NCBI RefSeq assembly: GCF_002327105.1
Contig: NZ_CP023406.1
Coordinates: forward strand, 2,790,001 to 2,854,000
Length of the DNA: 64,000 bases
DNA from: Luteimonas chenhongjianii
GTDB lineage: Bacteria; Pseudomonadota; Gammaproteobacteria; Xanthomonadales; Xanthomonadaceae
Direction of reading: 5' to 3'
Shown here: piece after piece, positions 28,109-38,629 of the stretch
Layout of the letters: every line of letters starts with the position of its first letter
Position numbering within the stretch: the first letter of the stretch is position 1
Notes under the pieces: generated by a model
Seen by the model: only the letters and a program-made list of their open reading frames with translations
Databases searched by the model: none
What the model was told of the DNA's origin: nothing
Program-made: the position numbers and the translations under genes

Positions 28109-30484
28109 TCAGCCCCGGATCTTCGCGCCGTGTTCTCGCGCGAGTGCGGCCACGACATCCGCAACGACGGAATCGACATCGCGGTCGGTCAGAGTGCGTG
28201 AAAGTTCCTGCAAAATCAAGCCCATGGCGAGACTCCTGAAGCCGGATTCGACCCCTTGGCCGGCATACCGATCGAACAATACGACCTCCGCCAGCAACGG
28301 ACCGGCGGCGGCGCGTACGGTCGACTCGAGTGCCGCCCAGGCGACCGCCTCGGGCGCCACGATGGCCAGGTCGCGGCGGACCGACGGGAACTTCGACAAC
28401 GCGGCGACGCGGGGCAGCGGGCGCTCCTGGAGCGCGCTCGCATTCAGCTCGAACGCGACCACCGGCACGTCGAGGTCCAGCGCGCGGCGCAGCCGTGGAT
28501 GCAGCTCACCGACCCAGCCGACCCGGACGCCGTCCCGGCAGACATCGGCCGAACGGCCCGGGTGGCCGTGCGGCGCGTCCGAGCGCTGGAATGTCAGACG
28601 CGCGCCGGCAAGGGCGGCCAGCGCTTCCAGATCGCCCTTGAGGTCGAAATAGTCGACCGGGCGCGAGGAATCGCCCCACTGCTCCACCCGTGCATCGCCC
28701 GACACCGCCGCCGCCACGCGAAGCGTTTCGACCGGCGCGGCCTTGTCGGCCCCGGCTCGGGCGAACACCTTGCCGATCTCGAACAGGCGCACGCGATCCT
28801 GCTGGCGCGCCAGATTGCGGCCGAGGCTCGCGACCAGCCCGGGCAGCAGCGCGGTGCGCATCACGCCCAGTTCGGTGCTGAGGGGATTGGCCAGCGGCAC
28901 GCTGCCCGCATCCACCTGCCATGCGCCGAGCAGCGCGGCATCGACGAAGGCGAAGTTGACCGTCTCGAGGCAATCTCGCGCGACCATCTGCCGGCGCAGC
29001 TCGGCTTCGGCGATCCGGGTTTCGCTTGGCGCTGCGATCCGCGTCGCGCCGCCGGGCAGCGTGGTCGGCACGCGGTCATAGCCGTGGATGCGCACGACCT
29101 CTTCGATGAGGTCTTCTTCGATCGCCAGATCGAAGCGGCGCGTCGGCGCGGTGACCTGCCAGCCCTCGGCATCGGAAGCAACCTCGAGACCGAGCGCACG
29201 CAGGATCCGCTCGACCTCCGCATCGGCGATGTGCAGGCCGAGCACACGCGCCATCCTCGCCCGGCGCAGGGCGATGGTGCGCGGGCGGGCGAGGTACTCG
29301 TCCACCTCGGCGGCGACCACGGGGCCAGGCCTGCCGCCGGCGACATCGAGAATCAGGCGGGTCGCATACTCGATCGCGGTGCGCGGCAGGCCCGGATCGA
29401 CCCCCCGCTCGAAGCGGTGCGCGGCCTCGGTGTGCAGGCCGAGCCTGCGGCTGCGACCGATGATGGCGTCGGGCGCGAAGTGCGCGGACTCGAGGAAGAC
29501 ACTGCGGGTGCCGTCGGTCACGCGCGTATCCAGGCCGCCCATCACGCCGGCCAGCGCCACGACCCGGTCGGCGTCGGTGACCGCAAGGAACTGTTCGTCG
29601 AGCGTCACCTCGCGCCCGTCGAGCAGCGTAAGCGTCTCGCCCTTGCGGGCACGCCGCACGCCGACGGGTCCGGTGAGCAGATCACGGTCGAAGGCATGCA
29701 TCGGCTGGCCGAGTTCGAGCATCACGTACTGGGTCACGTCGACGAGGAAGCTGACCGGCCGGATGCCGCTGCGACGCAGGCGTTCGGCCATCCACACCGG
29801 GGTCGGCCGTGTCGCATCGACGCCCTCGATCACGCGGCCGAGGTAGCGCGGCGCATCGGCACCCGCATCGAGCGTGACCGCGAGCCGCGCCGACGACTCG
29901 GCAACAACGGGCGCCGCGTCCAGCTCGACGACGCCGCTGCCGAATGCAGCCGCCACGTCGAACGCGATGCCGCGGACGCTGAAACAGTCGGCGCGATTCG
30001 GGGTGAGTTTCAGTTCCAGCGTCGCGTCAGGCAGACCGAGGTACTGGGCGAGCGGCGCACCGACCGGTGCATCCGCAGGCAGTTCGAGCAGGCCGGCCGC
30101 ATCGGCGTCGATACCCAGCTCCCTGGCCGAGCACAGCATGCCGTTGGACTCGACGCCCCGCAGCTTGGCGGCCTTGATCGTCAGCGCACCGACGGTGGTC
30201 CCGATCGTCGCCAGCGGCGCGATCAGTCCCGCACGCGCGTTCGGCGCGCCACAGACGATCTGCAGCGTCTGTCCACCCGCATCCACCTGGCAGACCTGCA
30301 GGCGATCGGCCTCGGGATGCTTCTCTGCCGAGACGATGCGCGCAACGACGACGCCATCCAGCGCCTCGCCCAGCGGCGTGATGTCTTCGACCTCCAGGCC
30401 GATCGCCGTCAGGGTGGCCGCCAGCTGTTCGCGGGTCGCATCGGTCTTGACGTGCTGGCGCAGCCAGTTCTCGGAAAATTTCAT
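28109..30484 (-). CDS. pheT: Phenylalanyl-tRNA synthetase beta subunit
   Basis: PheT (791 residues) is the beta subunit of the alpha2-beta2 enzyme that charges tRNA-Phe; it carries the editing domain and tRNA-binding elements. The start MKFSENWLRQHVKT is standard. The N-terminal tRNA-binding (EMAP-like) domain is seen at about residues 40-150, B3/B4 in the middle, and the C-terminal anticodon-binding (FDX-ACB) part near residues 700-790. The 78-base gap after pheS suggests co-transcription. Confidence 0.97.
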   Translation of the reverse strand: MKFSENWLRQHVKTDATREQLAATLTAIGLEVEDITPLGEALDGVVVARIVSAEKHPEADRLQVCQVDAGGQTLQIVCGAPNARAGLIAPLATIGTTVGALTIKAAKLRGVESNGMLCSARELGIDADAAGLLELPADAPVGAPLAQYLGLPDATLELKLTPNRADCFSVRGIAFDVAAAFGSGVVELDAAPVVAESSARLAVTLDAGADAPRYLGRVIEGVDATRPTPVWMAERLRRSGIRPVSFLVDVTQYVMLELGQPMHAFDRDLLTGPVGVRRARKGETLTLLDGREVTLDEQFLAVTDADRVVALAGVMGGLDTRVTDGTRSVFLESAHFAPDAIIGRSRRLGLHTEAAHRFERGVDPGLPRTAIEYATRLILDVAGGRPGPVVAAEVDEYLARPRTIALRRARMARVLGLHIADAEVERILRALGLEVASDAEGWQVTAPTRRFDLAIEEDLIEEVVRIHGYDRVPTTLPGGATRIAAPSETRIAEAELRRQMVARDCLETVNFAFVDAALLGAWQVDAGSVPLANPLSTELGVMRTALLPGLVASLGRNLARQQDRVRLFEIGKVFARAGADKAAPVETLRVAAAVSGDARVEQWGDSSRPVDYFDLKGDLEALAALAGARLTFQRSDAPHGHPGRSADVCRDGVRVGWVGELHPRLRRALDLDVPVVAFELNASALQERPLPRVAALSKFPSVRRDLAIVAPEAVAWAALESTVRAAAGPLLAEVVLFDRYAGQGVESGFRSLAMGLILQELSRTLTDRDVDSVVADVVAALAREHGAKIRG

Positions 30485-30562
30485 GGCGATCTCTTGGAAT
30501 CGTCGTCCCGGCGAGCGGGCGCGAATGCTTCGGGTTGTCTGTCGGCAGGCGCAGCGGCCGCG

Positions 30563-31720
<1,158 letters not shown>

Positions 31721-32080
31721 TCAGGCCGCCAGCGCGCCCTTTGCCTTCTCGGCGAGCGCGGTAAAGGCGGTGGCATCGTTCACCGCGATATCAGCCAGGA
31801 TCTTGCGATCGAGGGTGATACCGGCCTTGAGCAGACCGTTCATGAAGCGGCTGTAGTTCATGCCGTTCATGCGGGCCGCGGCGTTGATACGCGTGATCCA
31901 CAGCGAACGGAAATCACGCTTCTTGAGCTTGCGACCGATGTATGCGTACTGGCCGGCCTTGATGACGGCCTGCTTGGCGACGCGGAAGACCTTGCGACGG
32001 GCGTTGTAATAACCCTTCGCGCGGCCGAGGACCTTCTTGTGACGACGGCGCGCCTGAACGCCACGCTTGACTCGTGCCAT
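31721..32080 (-). CDS. rplT: 50S ribosomal protein L20
   Basis: L20 (119 residues, normal) binds 23S rRNA early in large-subunit assembly and also represses its own operon. The basic N-terminal helix ([20 protein letters not shown]) and the core [18 protein letters not shown] are as expected. It lies 13 bases after rpmI in the usual infC-rpmI-rplT order. Confidence 0.98.
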   Translation of the reverse strand: MARVKRGVQARRRHKKVLGRAKGYYNARRKVFRVAKQAVIKAGQYAYIGRKLKKRDFRSLWITRINAAARMNGMNYSRFMNGLLKAGITLDRKILADIAVNDATAFTALAEKAKGALAA

Positions 32081-32093
32081 GGTTCAGTCCTCC

Positions 32094-32291
32094 TCAGAGA
32101 TACGGCAGCATGCGGTCGAGACGACCACTGTCGCACGCCGGGATATGGTTCGTCTGACGAAGATTGCGCTTCCGCTTGGTGGCCTTCTTCGTGAGGATGT
32201 GGCTACGGTTTGCATGACCGGCCTTGTACTTGCCGGACGCCGTCTTCCGGAACCGCTTGGCGGCGCCCCGGTGCGTCTTGATCTTGGGCAT
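32094..32291 (-). CDS. rpmI: 50S ribosomal protein L35
   Basis: L35 (65 residues) is a small basic large-subunit protein. The sequence opens [20 protein letters not shown] and holds [15 protein letters not shown]. It is the first gene after the long infC-rpmI gap and probably has its own promoter (32444-32472). Confidence 0.97.
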   Translation of the reverse strand: MPKIKTHRGAAKRFRKTASGKYKAGHANRSHILTKKATKRKRNLRQTNHIPACDSGRLDRMLPYL

Positions 32292-32443
32292 TGCGAGAGT
32301 CCTTTTGGGATACGAGTACTGACTGGGCGGTGGCTGACGCCACGCTTTCCGTCCTGCCCATGCCGGTTTTAAGCCTTTGATCCCACGAGGGAATCCAGGC
32401 GGGTCCTGGATGAATCTATCCCCCGGCGGACCGGGAGCCGGGC

Positions 32444-32472
32444 ATTATGCCGCGCGGGGAACGGGGTTGCAA
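32444..32472 (-). promoter_or_regulatory. Probable promoter of rpmI-rplT
   Basis: On the minus strand TTGCAA (32467-32472) and CATAAT (32444-32449) are exactly 17 bases apart. It gives the ribosomal proteins a promoter separate from thrS-infC, with a leader of about 145 bases before rpmI. Confidence 0.6.
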
Positions 32473-32678
32473 ATCGCTGGCTGGCGAAAAGCCCGATGAA
32501 GGCCACGCGCGGAGCGCGACCCGGAGCCAGAAGCGCTCGCCCCCGGCTCAGGCCCGAAACGGAAAGAGGCGCCTCGCGGCGCCCCTCACCTTGCAGCCGT
32601 ACCTCGCGGCTCGGATCCCGCCAACGCCGGAGCGCTCAGACGGCCCATCCGCAGAGAGTCTGCGCAAGCGGACCGCCT

Positions 32679-32702
32679 CCCCCCCCCCCCCCCCCCCCCC
32701 CC
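32679..32702. repeat. Homopolymer tract of 24 C (G on the transcribed strand)
   Basis: Twenty-four consecutive C residues, flanked by CCT and GGAGGG. It lies in the infC-rpmI gap about 40 bases past the infC stop, so the transcript would carry a 24-base G run. Such length is rare and unstable in replication and hard to sequence, so the exact count may be unreliable. Confidence 0.9.
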
Positions 32703-32740
32703 GGAGGGAGGCAGAACTGAGCGCCGCGCGCGGCGCGCAC

Positions 32741-33262
32741 TTACTTCTTCTTGGGGGCGATCATCATGACCATCTGGCGACCTTCAAGGCGCGGACGCGA
32801 TTCGATCACGATGTCCTCGCCCAGATCGGCCTCGATCCGCGACGCCATCTCGCGGCCCAGCTCCTGGTGGCTCATCTCGCGGCCACGGAAGCGGATATTG
32901 ACCTTGACCTTGTCGCCTTCCTCGATGAAGCGGCGCATGTTGCGCAGCTTGATCTGGTAGTCGCCCTCGTCGGTGACCGGCCGGAACTTGAGTTCCTTGA
33001 TCTCCTGCTGCTTGGTCTTTTTCTTGGCCTCGTTGGCCTTTTTCTGGGCTTCGAACTTGAACTTGCCGAAGTCCATGATCTTGCAGACCGGCGGATCCGC
33101 GTTGGGCTGGATCTCGACGAGGTCCAGACCTTCGTCCTCGGCGGCCTTGAGCGCTTCGTCGCGCGTCAGGACGCCGATCATTTCTCCGTCGGAACCAATG
33201 ACGCGCACCCGCGGTACGCGGATGTCCTGGTTACGCCGATTCTGCTTGTCAGGGGTGCTAAT
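32741..33262 (-). CDS. infC: Translation initiation factor IF-3, AUU start
   Basis: IF-3 (173 residues) keeps ribosomal subunits apart and checks initiator tRNA pairing. Conserved blocks include [34 protein letters not shown] and the C-terminal [12 protein letters not shown]. The family's normal N terminus begins at ATT 33262-33260 with GGAG about eight bases upstream. The non-canonical AUU start is the known feedback mechanism for IF-3. The reading from an upstream ATG would add 22 non-family residues. A stable hairpin (33288-33309) sits just before the ribosome-binding site. Confidence 0.95.
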   Translation of the reverse strand: MSTPDKQNRRNQDIRVPRVRVIGSDGEMIGVLTRDEALKAAEDEGLDLVEIQPNADPPVCKIMDFGKFKFEAQKKANEAKKKTKQQEIKELKFRPVTDEGDYQIKLRNMRRFIEEGDKVKVNIRFRGREMSHQELGREMASRIEADLGEDIVIESRPRLEGRQMVMMIAPKKK

Positions 33263-33352
33263 ACTGCAATCTCCAAAATGGAACATACCGCCGGTTCGCC
33301 GACCGGCGGGGCGACCAGCGCGGACCATGGTGGACCCGCGCCGGTGAAGGAA

Positions 33353-35260
33353 TCATGTTGAAACGGGCGTCTCGCGCAACCGCGCCACGAACTCTGCGAT
33401 CGGCATCGAGCCCATATCTTCCCCGGACCGCGTCCGAACGGCAATGGTGCCGGTCTCCTTTTCACGGTCTCCAACCACGATCAGATAGGGCACCCGCTGC
33501 AGCGTGTGCTCGCGGATCTTATAGCCGATCTTTTCGTTGCGCAAATCCGCCTCGACCCGGACCCCTTGATTTGCAAGGGATTTCCGCACTTCTTCGACGA
33601 AGTCGGCCTGGGCGTCCGTGATGTTCATCACCACGGCCTGAACGGGGGCCAGCCAGGCCGGGAATGCGCCGGCATGATGCTCGATCAGGATGCCGATGAA
33701 GCGCTCCATCGAGCCGACGATCGCGCGATGCAGCATCACCGGGGTCTGCTTCTGGCTGTGCTCGTCCACGTACTCGGCGCCCAGGCGCCCGGGCATCATG
33801 AAGTCGACCTGCATCGTGCCGAGCTGCCAGGTGCGGCCGATGGCATCTTTCAGGTGGTATTCGATCTTCGGGCCGTAGAACGCGCCCTCGCCCGGCAGCT
33901 CTTCCCACGCGACGCCGCAGGCCGACAGCGCATTGCGCAGCGCGGCCTCGGCCTTGTCCCAGGTCGCGTCATCGCCGAGGCGCGATTCGGGGCGCAGCGC
34001 GATCTTGATCTGGATCTCGTCGAAACCGAAGTGGGTGTACACCGCCAGCGCCTGCTGGTGGAACGCGGTCACTTCCGATTCGATCTGCGACTCGGTGCAG
34101 AAGACGTGTCCGTCGTCCTGGGTGAAACCGCGCACGCGCAGGATGCCGTGCAGCGCGCCCGAAGGCTCGTTGCGATGGCAGCTGCCGAACTCGCCATAGC
34201 GGATCGGCAGATCGCGATAGCTGTGCAGGCCCTGGTTGAAGATCTGCACGTGGCCCGGGCAGTTCATCGGCTTGACCGCGTACGTGCGCTTCTCCGATTC
34301 GGTGAAGAACATGTTGTCCTTGTAATTGTCCCAGTGGCCGGACTTCTGCCACAGGGACACGTCGAGGATCTGCGGGCAACGCACTTCGCCATAGCCGCTT
34401 TCGCGGTAGACGCCGCGCATGTGCTGCTCGACCACCTGCCACAGCGCCCAGCCCTTGGGATGCCAGAACACCAGGCCCGGGGCCTCTTCCTGCAGATGGA
34501 ACAGCTCCTGCTGCTTGCCGATGCGGCGGTGGTCGCGTTTCTCGGCTTCCTCGATGCGCTGGATGTAGGCCTTGAGCTGCTTGGAATCCGCCCACGCGGT
34601 GCCGTAGATGCGCTGCAGCTGTTCGTTCTTGGAATCGCCGCGCCAGTACGCGCCGGAAATGCGCGTGAGCTTGAAGGCCTTGAGGAAGCGCGTGTTGGGC
34701 ACGTGCGGACCACGGCACATGTCGACGTATTCCTGGTGGTGGTAGAGGCCCATCTCGGTGATGTCGGCCGGCATGTCCTCGATCAGGCGCAGCTTGTAGT
34801 CCTCGCCGCGGGCCTTGAACGTCTCGATGACCTCGGCGCGCGGCGTCATCTTCTTGATGACGTCGTACTCGGTGTCGATCAGCTCGGCCATGCGCTTCTC
34901 GATCGCGGCCATGTCGTCGGGCGTGAACGGGCGTTCGCTGTAGATGTCGTAGTAGAAGCCGTCGTCGATCACCGGGCCGATGACCATCTTCGCGTCCGGG
35001 TAGAGCTGCTTGACCGCATGGCCGACCAGGTGCGCGCAGGAGTGGCGGATGATCTCGACGCCCTCGGGATCCTTCGGGGTCAGGATCTGCAGCGTGGCGT
35101 CATGGTCGATGACATCGGAGGCGTCGACCTGGCGGCCGTCGACCTTGCCGGCGACGGTGGCCTTGGCCAGGCCAGGGCCGATGGACTGGGCGACCTCCAT
35201 GACGGAGACCGGGTGGTCGAACTCGCGGCGGCTGCCGTCGGGGAGCGTGATCGTGATCAT
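33353..35260 (-). CDS. thrS: Threonyl-tRNA synthetase
   Basis: ThrS (635 residues) charges tRNA-Thr. The TGS domain is at residues 1-60, the editing domain carries [16 protein letters not shown] (HxxxH), the class II catalytic core contains [10 protein letters not shown] and motif 3, and the anticodon-binding domain is at the C terminus ([13 protein letters not shown]). The ATG at 35260 is the standard start. It heads the translation cluster. An eight-residue open frame with three Thr codons and a terminator lie just upstream, suggesting attenuation. Confidence 0.97.
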   Translation of the reverse strand: MITITLPDGSRREFDHPVSVMEVAQSIGPGLAKATVAGKVDGRQVDASDVIDHDATLQILTPKDPEGVEIIRHSCAHLVGHAVKQLYPDAKMVIGPVIDDGFYYDIYSERPFTPDDMAAIEKRMAELIDTEYDVIKKMTPRAEVIETFKARGEDYKLRLIEDMPADITEMGLYHHQEYVDMCRGPHVPNTRFLKAFKLTRISGAYWRGDSKNEQLQRIYGTAWADSKQLKAYIQRIEEAEKRDHRRIGKQQELFHLQEEAPGLVFWHPKGWALWQVVEQHMRGVYRESGYGEVRCPQILDVSLWQKSGHWDNYKDNMFFTESEKRTYAVKPMNCPGHVQIFNQGLHSYRDLPIRYGEFGSCHRNEPSGALHGILRVRGFTQDDGHVFCTESQIESEVTAFHQQALAVYTHFGFDEIQIKIALRPESRLGDDATWDKAEAALRNALSACGVAWEELPGEGAFYGPKIEYHLKDAIGRTWQLGTMQVDFMMPGRLGAEYVDEHSQKQTPVMLHRAIVGSMERFIGILIEHHAGAFPAWLAPVQAVVMNITDAQADFVEEVRKSLANQGVRVEADLRNEKIGYKIREHTLQRVPYLIVVGDREKETGTIAVRTRSGEDMGSMPIAEFVARLRETPVST

Positions 35261-35316
35261 GGGAGGCGTCTGGCGTGGTGGCCGGCAGGGCCGGCGGAGC
35301 GGAAGAAGGCGGCAAC

Positions 35317-35339
35317 AAAAAGGCGCCACGAGGGCGCCT
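35317..35339 (-). terminator. Leader terminator upstream of thrS
   Basis: On the minus strand AGGCGCC pairs with GGCGCCT around CTCGT and is followed by TTTT. It sits 57 bases before thrS and 21 bases after the Thr leader peptide, the standard geometry of an attenuator. Confidence 0.75.
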
Positions 35340-35359
35340 GATGGCACACCCGGGAACGG

Positions 35360-35386
35360 TCAGCGATGGGCGGTGGTAGTGCTCAT
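35360..35386 (-). CDS. Putative Thr leader peptide of thrS
   Basis: A nine-codon frame on the minus strand reads Met-Ser-Thr-Thr-Thr-Ala-His-Arg-stop, with codons ACT ACC ACC in a row. It lies between the -10 box at 35446 and the terminator at 35317-35339. Ribosome stalling at the Thr codons when charged tRNA-Thr is low could prevent terminator formation. No strong ribosome-binding site is visible, and three Thr codons are fewer than in thrL. Confidence 0.5.
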   Translation of the reverse strand: MSTTTAHR

Positions 35387-35445
35387 GTCGCACGCTCGGC
35401 CGGCGGGGTCGCGGGCCACCTGTTCCTGATGGAGCGAAGAGGCCG

Positions 35446-35451
35446 ATTCTA
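35446..35451 (-). promoter_or_regulatory. Possible -10 box of the thrS transcript
   Basis: TAGAAT on the minus strand, about 60 bases before the leader peptide. No convincing -35 was seen at 16-18 bases. It would give a transcript starting near 35439. Confidence 0.4.
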
Positions 35452-35582
35452 GCCGAGAACGCTCGCGTGCGCTGCGCTGGACGACCGGGATCGCGGATCC
35501 CCGCAACGCACCGCGGCCGGACCGGGCGCCGCCAGCCGGCGTGGCATCATCCGCCGAGGTCCACACGCCCTGCGCAGGCACG

Positions 35583-36620
35583 ATGACGATCAAAGGCAAG
35601 CCGACCTCCCTGGACATCGCCCACATCGCCGGGGTGTCCCAGCCCACGGTCTCGCGGGCGCTGCGCGGGCAGCCCTCGGTCAATCGCGAGACCCGCGAGC
35701 GCATTCTCGCGATCGCGCGCGAGCTCAACTACAAGGTCGACAAGAACGCCTCGAACCTCCGCCGCCAGCAATCCGGTACGCTGGCGCTGCTGCTGTTCGA
35801 GGATCCCACGAGCGACCAGTCGCACATCAACCCCTTCTTCCTGCCGATGCTGGGCTCCATTACCCGCGCCTGCGCGCGTCACGGCCAGGATCTGCTGATC
35901 TCGTTCCAGCAGCTCTCCGACGACTGGCATGCCGACTACGGCGACAGCCACAAGGCCGATGGACTGATCCTGCTGGGCTATGGCGACTACCTCGCCTACC
36001 AGGGAAAACTGCGGACCCTCGTCGAACAGGGCACCCAGTTCGTGCGCTGGGGGGCGGTACTGCCGGAGCAGCCGGGCATCTCGATCGGCTGCGACAACGC
36101 CGGCGGCGGCGCGCTGGTCGGCGCCCATCTCGCGGGGCTGGGGCATCGGCGCATCGCGTTCCTGGGTGATGCGTCCAGCCGCTACCCGGAGTTCCTGGAT
36201 CGCTGGCGCGGTTGCGAGTCGGCGCTGCAGGCGCGCGGCCTGCCCATGGAGCGAGCGCTGCAGGTCGATGCCGAAAGCGCCGAGGAGTCCGGCCATGCGG
36301 CGGCCACCGAACTGTTGCGGCGCGGGCTGCCATTCGATGCGGTGTTCGCTGCCAGCGATCTGATCGCGATCGGCGCGATGCGCGCGTTCGCCGAACACGG
36401 CCTGCGGATGCCCGGGGACATCGCGATCGCCGGCTTCGACGACATTCCCGCAGCCCGCATGACCACGCCTGCGCTGACCACGGTGGTGCAGGACACGCTG
36501 ACTGCCGGAGAGCTGCTGGTCGACACGCTGATGCGGCTGGTGCTGGGCGAGCCGGCGGAAAGCATGCGCATGCCGACATCGCTGGTGGTGCGCGACTCGA
36601 GCGGCAGGCGCGATCCGTAG
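35583..36620 (+). CDS. LacI-family repressor of the maltodextrin locus
   Basis: A 345-residue LacI/GalR regulator. The N-terminal helix-turn-helix has GVSQPTVSRALRG, the hinge region is KNASNLRRQQSGTL, and the periplasmic-binding-protein-like sensor follows, ending with IAIAGFDDIPAARMTTPALTT. The ATG at 35583 gives the normal N terminus; the upstream frame to 35541 is not family-like. It lies next to amylase, transporter, glucosidase and a TonB receptor and probably represses them through the paired operator-like sites at 40223 and 43031. Confidence 0.9.
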   Translation: MTIKGKPTSLDIAHIAGVSQPTVSRALRGQPSVNRETRERILAIARELNYKVDKNASNLRRQQSGTLALLLFEDPTSDQSHINPFFLPMLGSITRACARHGQDLLISFQQLSDDWHADYGDSHKADGLILLGYGDYLAYQGKLRTLVEQGTQFVRWGAVLPEQPGISIGCDNAGGGALVGAHLAGLGHRRIAFLGDASSRYPEFLDRWRGCESALQARGLPMERALQVDAESAEESGHAAATELLRRGLPFDAVFAASDLIAIGAMRAFAEHGLRMPGDIAIAGFDDIPAARMTTPALTTVVQDTLTAGELLVDTLMRLVLGEPAESMRMPTSLVVRDSSGRRDP

Positions 36621-36895
36621 CCTCACGCGCAGCCGCACTCCGGCGCGGATCCGGCCGTGGCCCTGCATCGCGCGATGGGGCGGCCCCGGTGCTCGCCGCG
36701 GCGCCGCACCCGCCCCGGTAGCGCCCGCTCCCACGTGCGATGCGAGCGGCCACAAGCACCATCCCGAGACATCACCGGATCGAGGACGGCCCCGGATGGC
36801 ATTGTCGGCCGCCACCGGGCGGGGTTCGGCCACCGACCCGACGCTGCACGTGCCACCGTGCCAGCCGCCCCGGATGCCCGGGGCCCACCCTGCGC

Positions 36896-38629
36896 TCAGT
36901 GCGCGACGTCGGGGCCGCCGTGGCGCCCCGACATGAGTGAATGCAGACGCGCACGCAGGCCAGGCCGCCCCGGCAAGTCGTCGCGGAGCAATACCCGCAC
37001 GCCATGTGCTGGCACGTCCAGCGCCAGGCCATCCCGGGCTGTCACCAGCGTACCGCCCAGCGCATCGCGCCAGGTCCCGTCGTCGACCTCGTCCGCATCG
37101 AGCGATGCCGACCACGGCGCATCACCCTTGTTGAGCAGTACCAGCGCGGTCTGCCGTACGCCCTCGTCGTCGATCACGCGATAGAACGCGGCGTGGTCGT
37201 CCTGCAAGCGCAGCGGCAGTTGTAGCCCGCGCTGCAGCGCCGGGGTGTCGCGACGCAGATTGGCGATGCGCGTCAGCGCGCCATGGATGGGACTCCGCGC
37301 GCCGGCGTCGACGCGTGTCTGGCCGTAGTACGCGCGGTTGCCGGCGTGTTCGGCGCGGCCGCGCATGAAGCCGGTCTCCGAGCCGTAGTAGACGACCGGA
37401 ATCCCGCGCGCGGTGAACAGCCAGTTGTGCGCATCGATGAAGCCGGAATCCGTGGCGTCCATGCGCGGCATGTCGTGGTTGTCGTAGAACGTCGCCAGTT
37501 CATAGGGATTCGCGTACGGGCCGCGCTCGAGATGCAGCGCGGAGCCAAGCCGCTCGAAACCGGCCGTGCCCGCGAACACCTCGTCCATCGCCTGCTTCAT
37601 CGGAAAATCGAGCACGCTGATGCCACCGTTCCGCGCCCAGGTGTGTTCGGCGATTTTCCCTGCGTCGTAGTCGAAGGCCTCGCCGAACATGAAGAAGTCC
37701 GGATACCGGCTACGGATACGCTCGGCGAACTGCTTCCAGAACGCATGCGGCATCCACGCGATGGTGTCGATGCGGAACGCATCGGCACCCTGCCCGATCC
37801 AGTGCTCGTAGGCACCGGCGAGATACTCGAAGACAGCCGGGTTGGCGGCGTCGAAATCCGACAGCTGGGCAAGATTGCCGTCGAAGATCGAGCCCTTCTC
37901 GGCATTGACCACGCCAGTCGCGTTGTAGAACGCGTGCAGCGGAGCGTTCCGGGGATCGAGTTGCTGCGGCGGCAGGTTCTGGTGGTCTGCAATCAGCGCG
38001 CCCGCGACATCGAAGATCTGGCCGAAGCCGGGCTGCGCGACCGGCATCGTCCACGAGGGCGATCCGTGGTTGCCGACGATGTCGAGCACGGTCTTCAGGC
38101 CCGCGGCGCGCATGCCGTCGGTGAAGCCACGGAAGTCGAGGTCGGCGCTCGGCAGGTGCTCGTCGACCTTGTAGAAATTGGTGCCCCAGTAACCGTGGTA
38201 GCCGGTCTTGCCGCGGTCGGTCAGCGAACTGCCGCAGGCGACCGGGTCGCCGCCGGTGAAGGCCTCGTCCGGGTTGTCGACGATCGGCGTGATCCACACC
38301 GCGCCGAAGCCCATGTCGCGGATGTAGCCGGCGTTGTCGAGGACGCCGCGGAAGTCGCCTCCGAGATACCCGATGTTGCCGTCGATGCCATCCGCGCAGC
38401 GCACCGGGATGTCGAAGGTGCGATGCACCCCGCCCTGCTCGCGCTGGTCGTTCGCCGGGTCGCCGTTGACGAAGCGGTCGGTGACGACGAAGTAGACCGC
38501 ATGCGCGGCGAACGGCGCACGCGTGCCGTACAGCGCCCCCTCCGCCGACGCATCGCTGGCGCGGGCCCCTCCATGGCTGCAGGCCACGCACAGCAGCGCG
38601 GCGATGGCGACGGGCAATACTCGGGTCAT
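36896..38629 (-). CDS. Alpha-amylase family (GH13) lipoprotein
   Basis: A 577-residue secreted GH13 enzyme. The signal peptide ends with a lipobox-like CVACS, so it is probably anchored in the outer membrane or exported. Catalytic residues: Asp288 in DAFRIDTIAW (nucleophile), Glu317 in FMFGEAFD (acid/base), Asp386 in FYDNHDMPR. It would cut starch or maltodextrin in the envelope. GGAG precedes the ATG, and the ATG shares three bases with the MFS stop (ATGA), so the two are one operon. The frame runs open further upstream only as a shadow of the MFS gene. Confidence 0.9.
   Translation of the reverse strand: MTRVLPVAIAALLCVACSHGGARASDASAEGALYGTRAPFAAHAVYFVVTDRFVNGDPANDQREQGGVHRTFDIPVRCADGIDGNIGYLGGDFRGVLDNAGYIRDMGFGAVWITPIVDNPDEAFTGGDPVACGSSLTDRGKTGYHGYWGTNFYKVDEHLPSADLDFRGFTDGMRAAGLKTVLDIVGNHGSPSWTMPVAQPGFGQIFDVAGALIADHQNLPPQQLDPRNAPLHAFYNATGVVNAEKGSIFDGNLAQLSDFDAANPAVFEYLAGAYEHWIGQGADAFRIDTIAWMPHAFWKQFAERIRSRYPDFFMFGEAFDYDAGKIAEHTWARNGGISVLDFPMKQAMDEVFAGTAGFERLGSALHLERGPYANPYELATFYDNHDMPRMDATDSGFIDAHNWLFTARGIPVVYYGSETGFMRGRAEHAGNRAYYGQTRVDAGARSPIHGALTRIANLRRDTPALQRGLQLPLRLQDDHAAFYRVIDDEGVRQTALVLLNKGDAPWSASLDADEVDDGTWRDALGGTLVTARDGLALDVPAHGVRVLLRDDLPGRPGLRARLHSLMSGRHGGPDVAH

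Larger units (their letters stand above)
32292..32740. other. Gap between infC and rpmI with promoter and leader
   Basis: This 449-base gap is long for the infC-rpmI pair. Reading in the minus direction it has: a GC palindrome at 32721-32736 (GCGCCGCGCGCGGCGC) just after infC; a 24-base G run; about 200 bases with no gene; a promoter; and a leader of roughly 145 bases with a hairpin (ATCCAGG/CCTGGAT at 32393-32411). The leader could hold the site where L20 regulates rpmI-rplT translation, by analogy with other bacteria. Confidence 0.5.
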
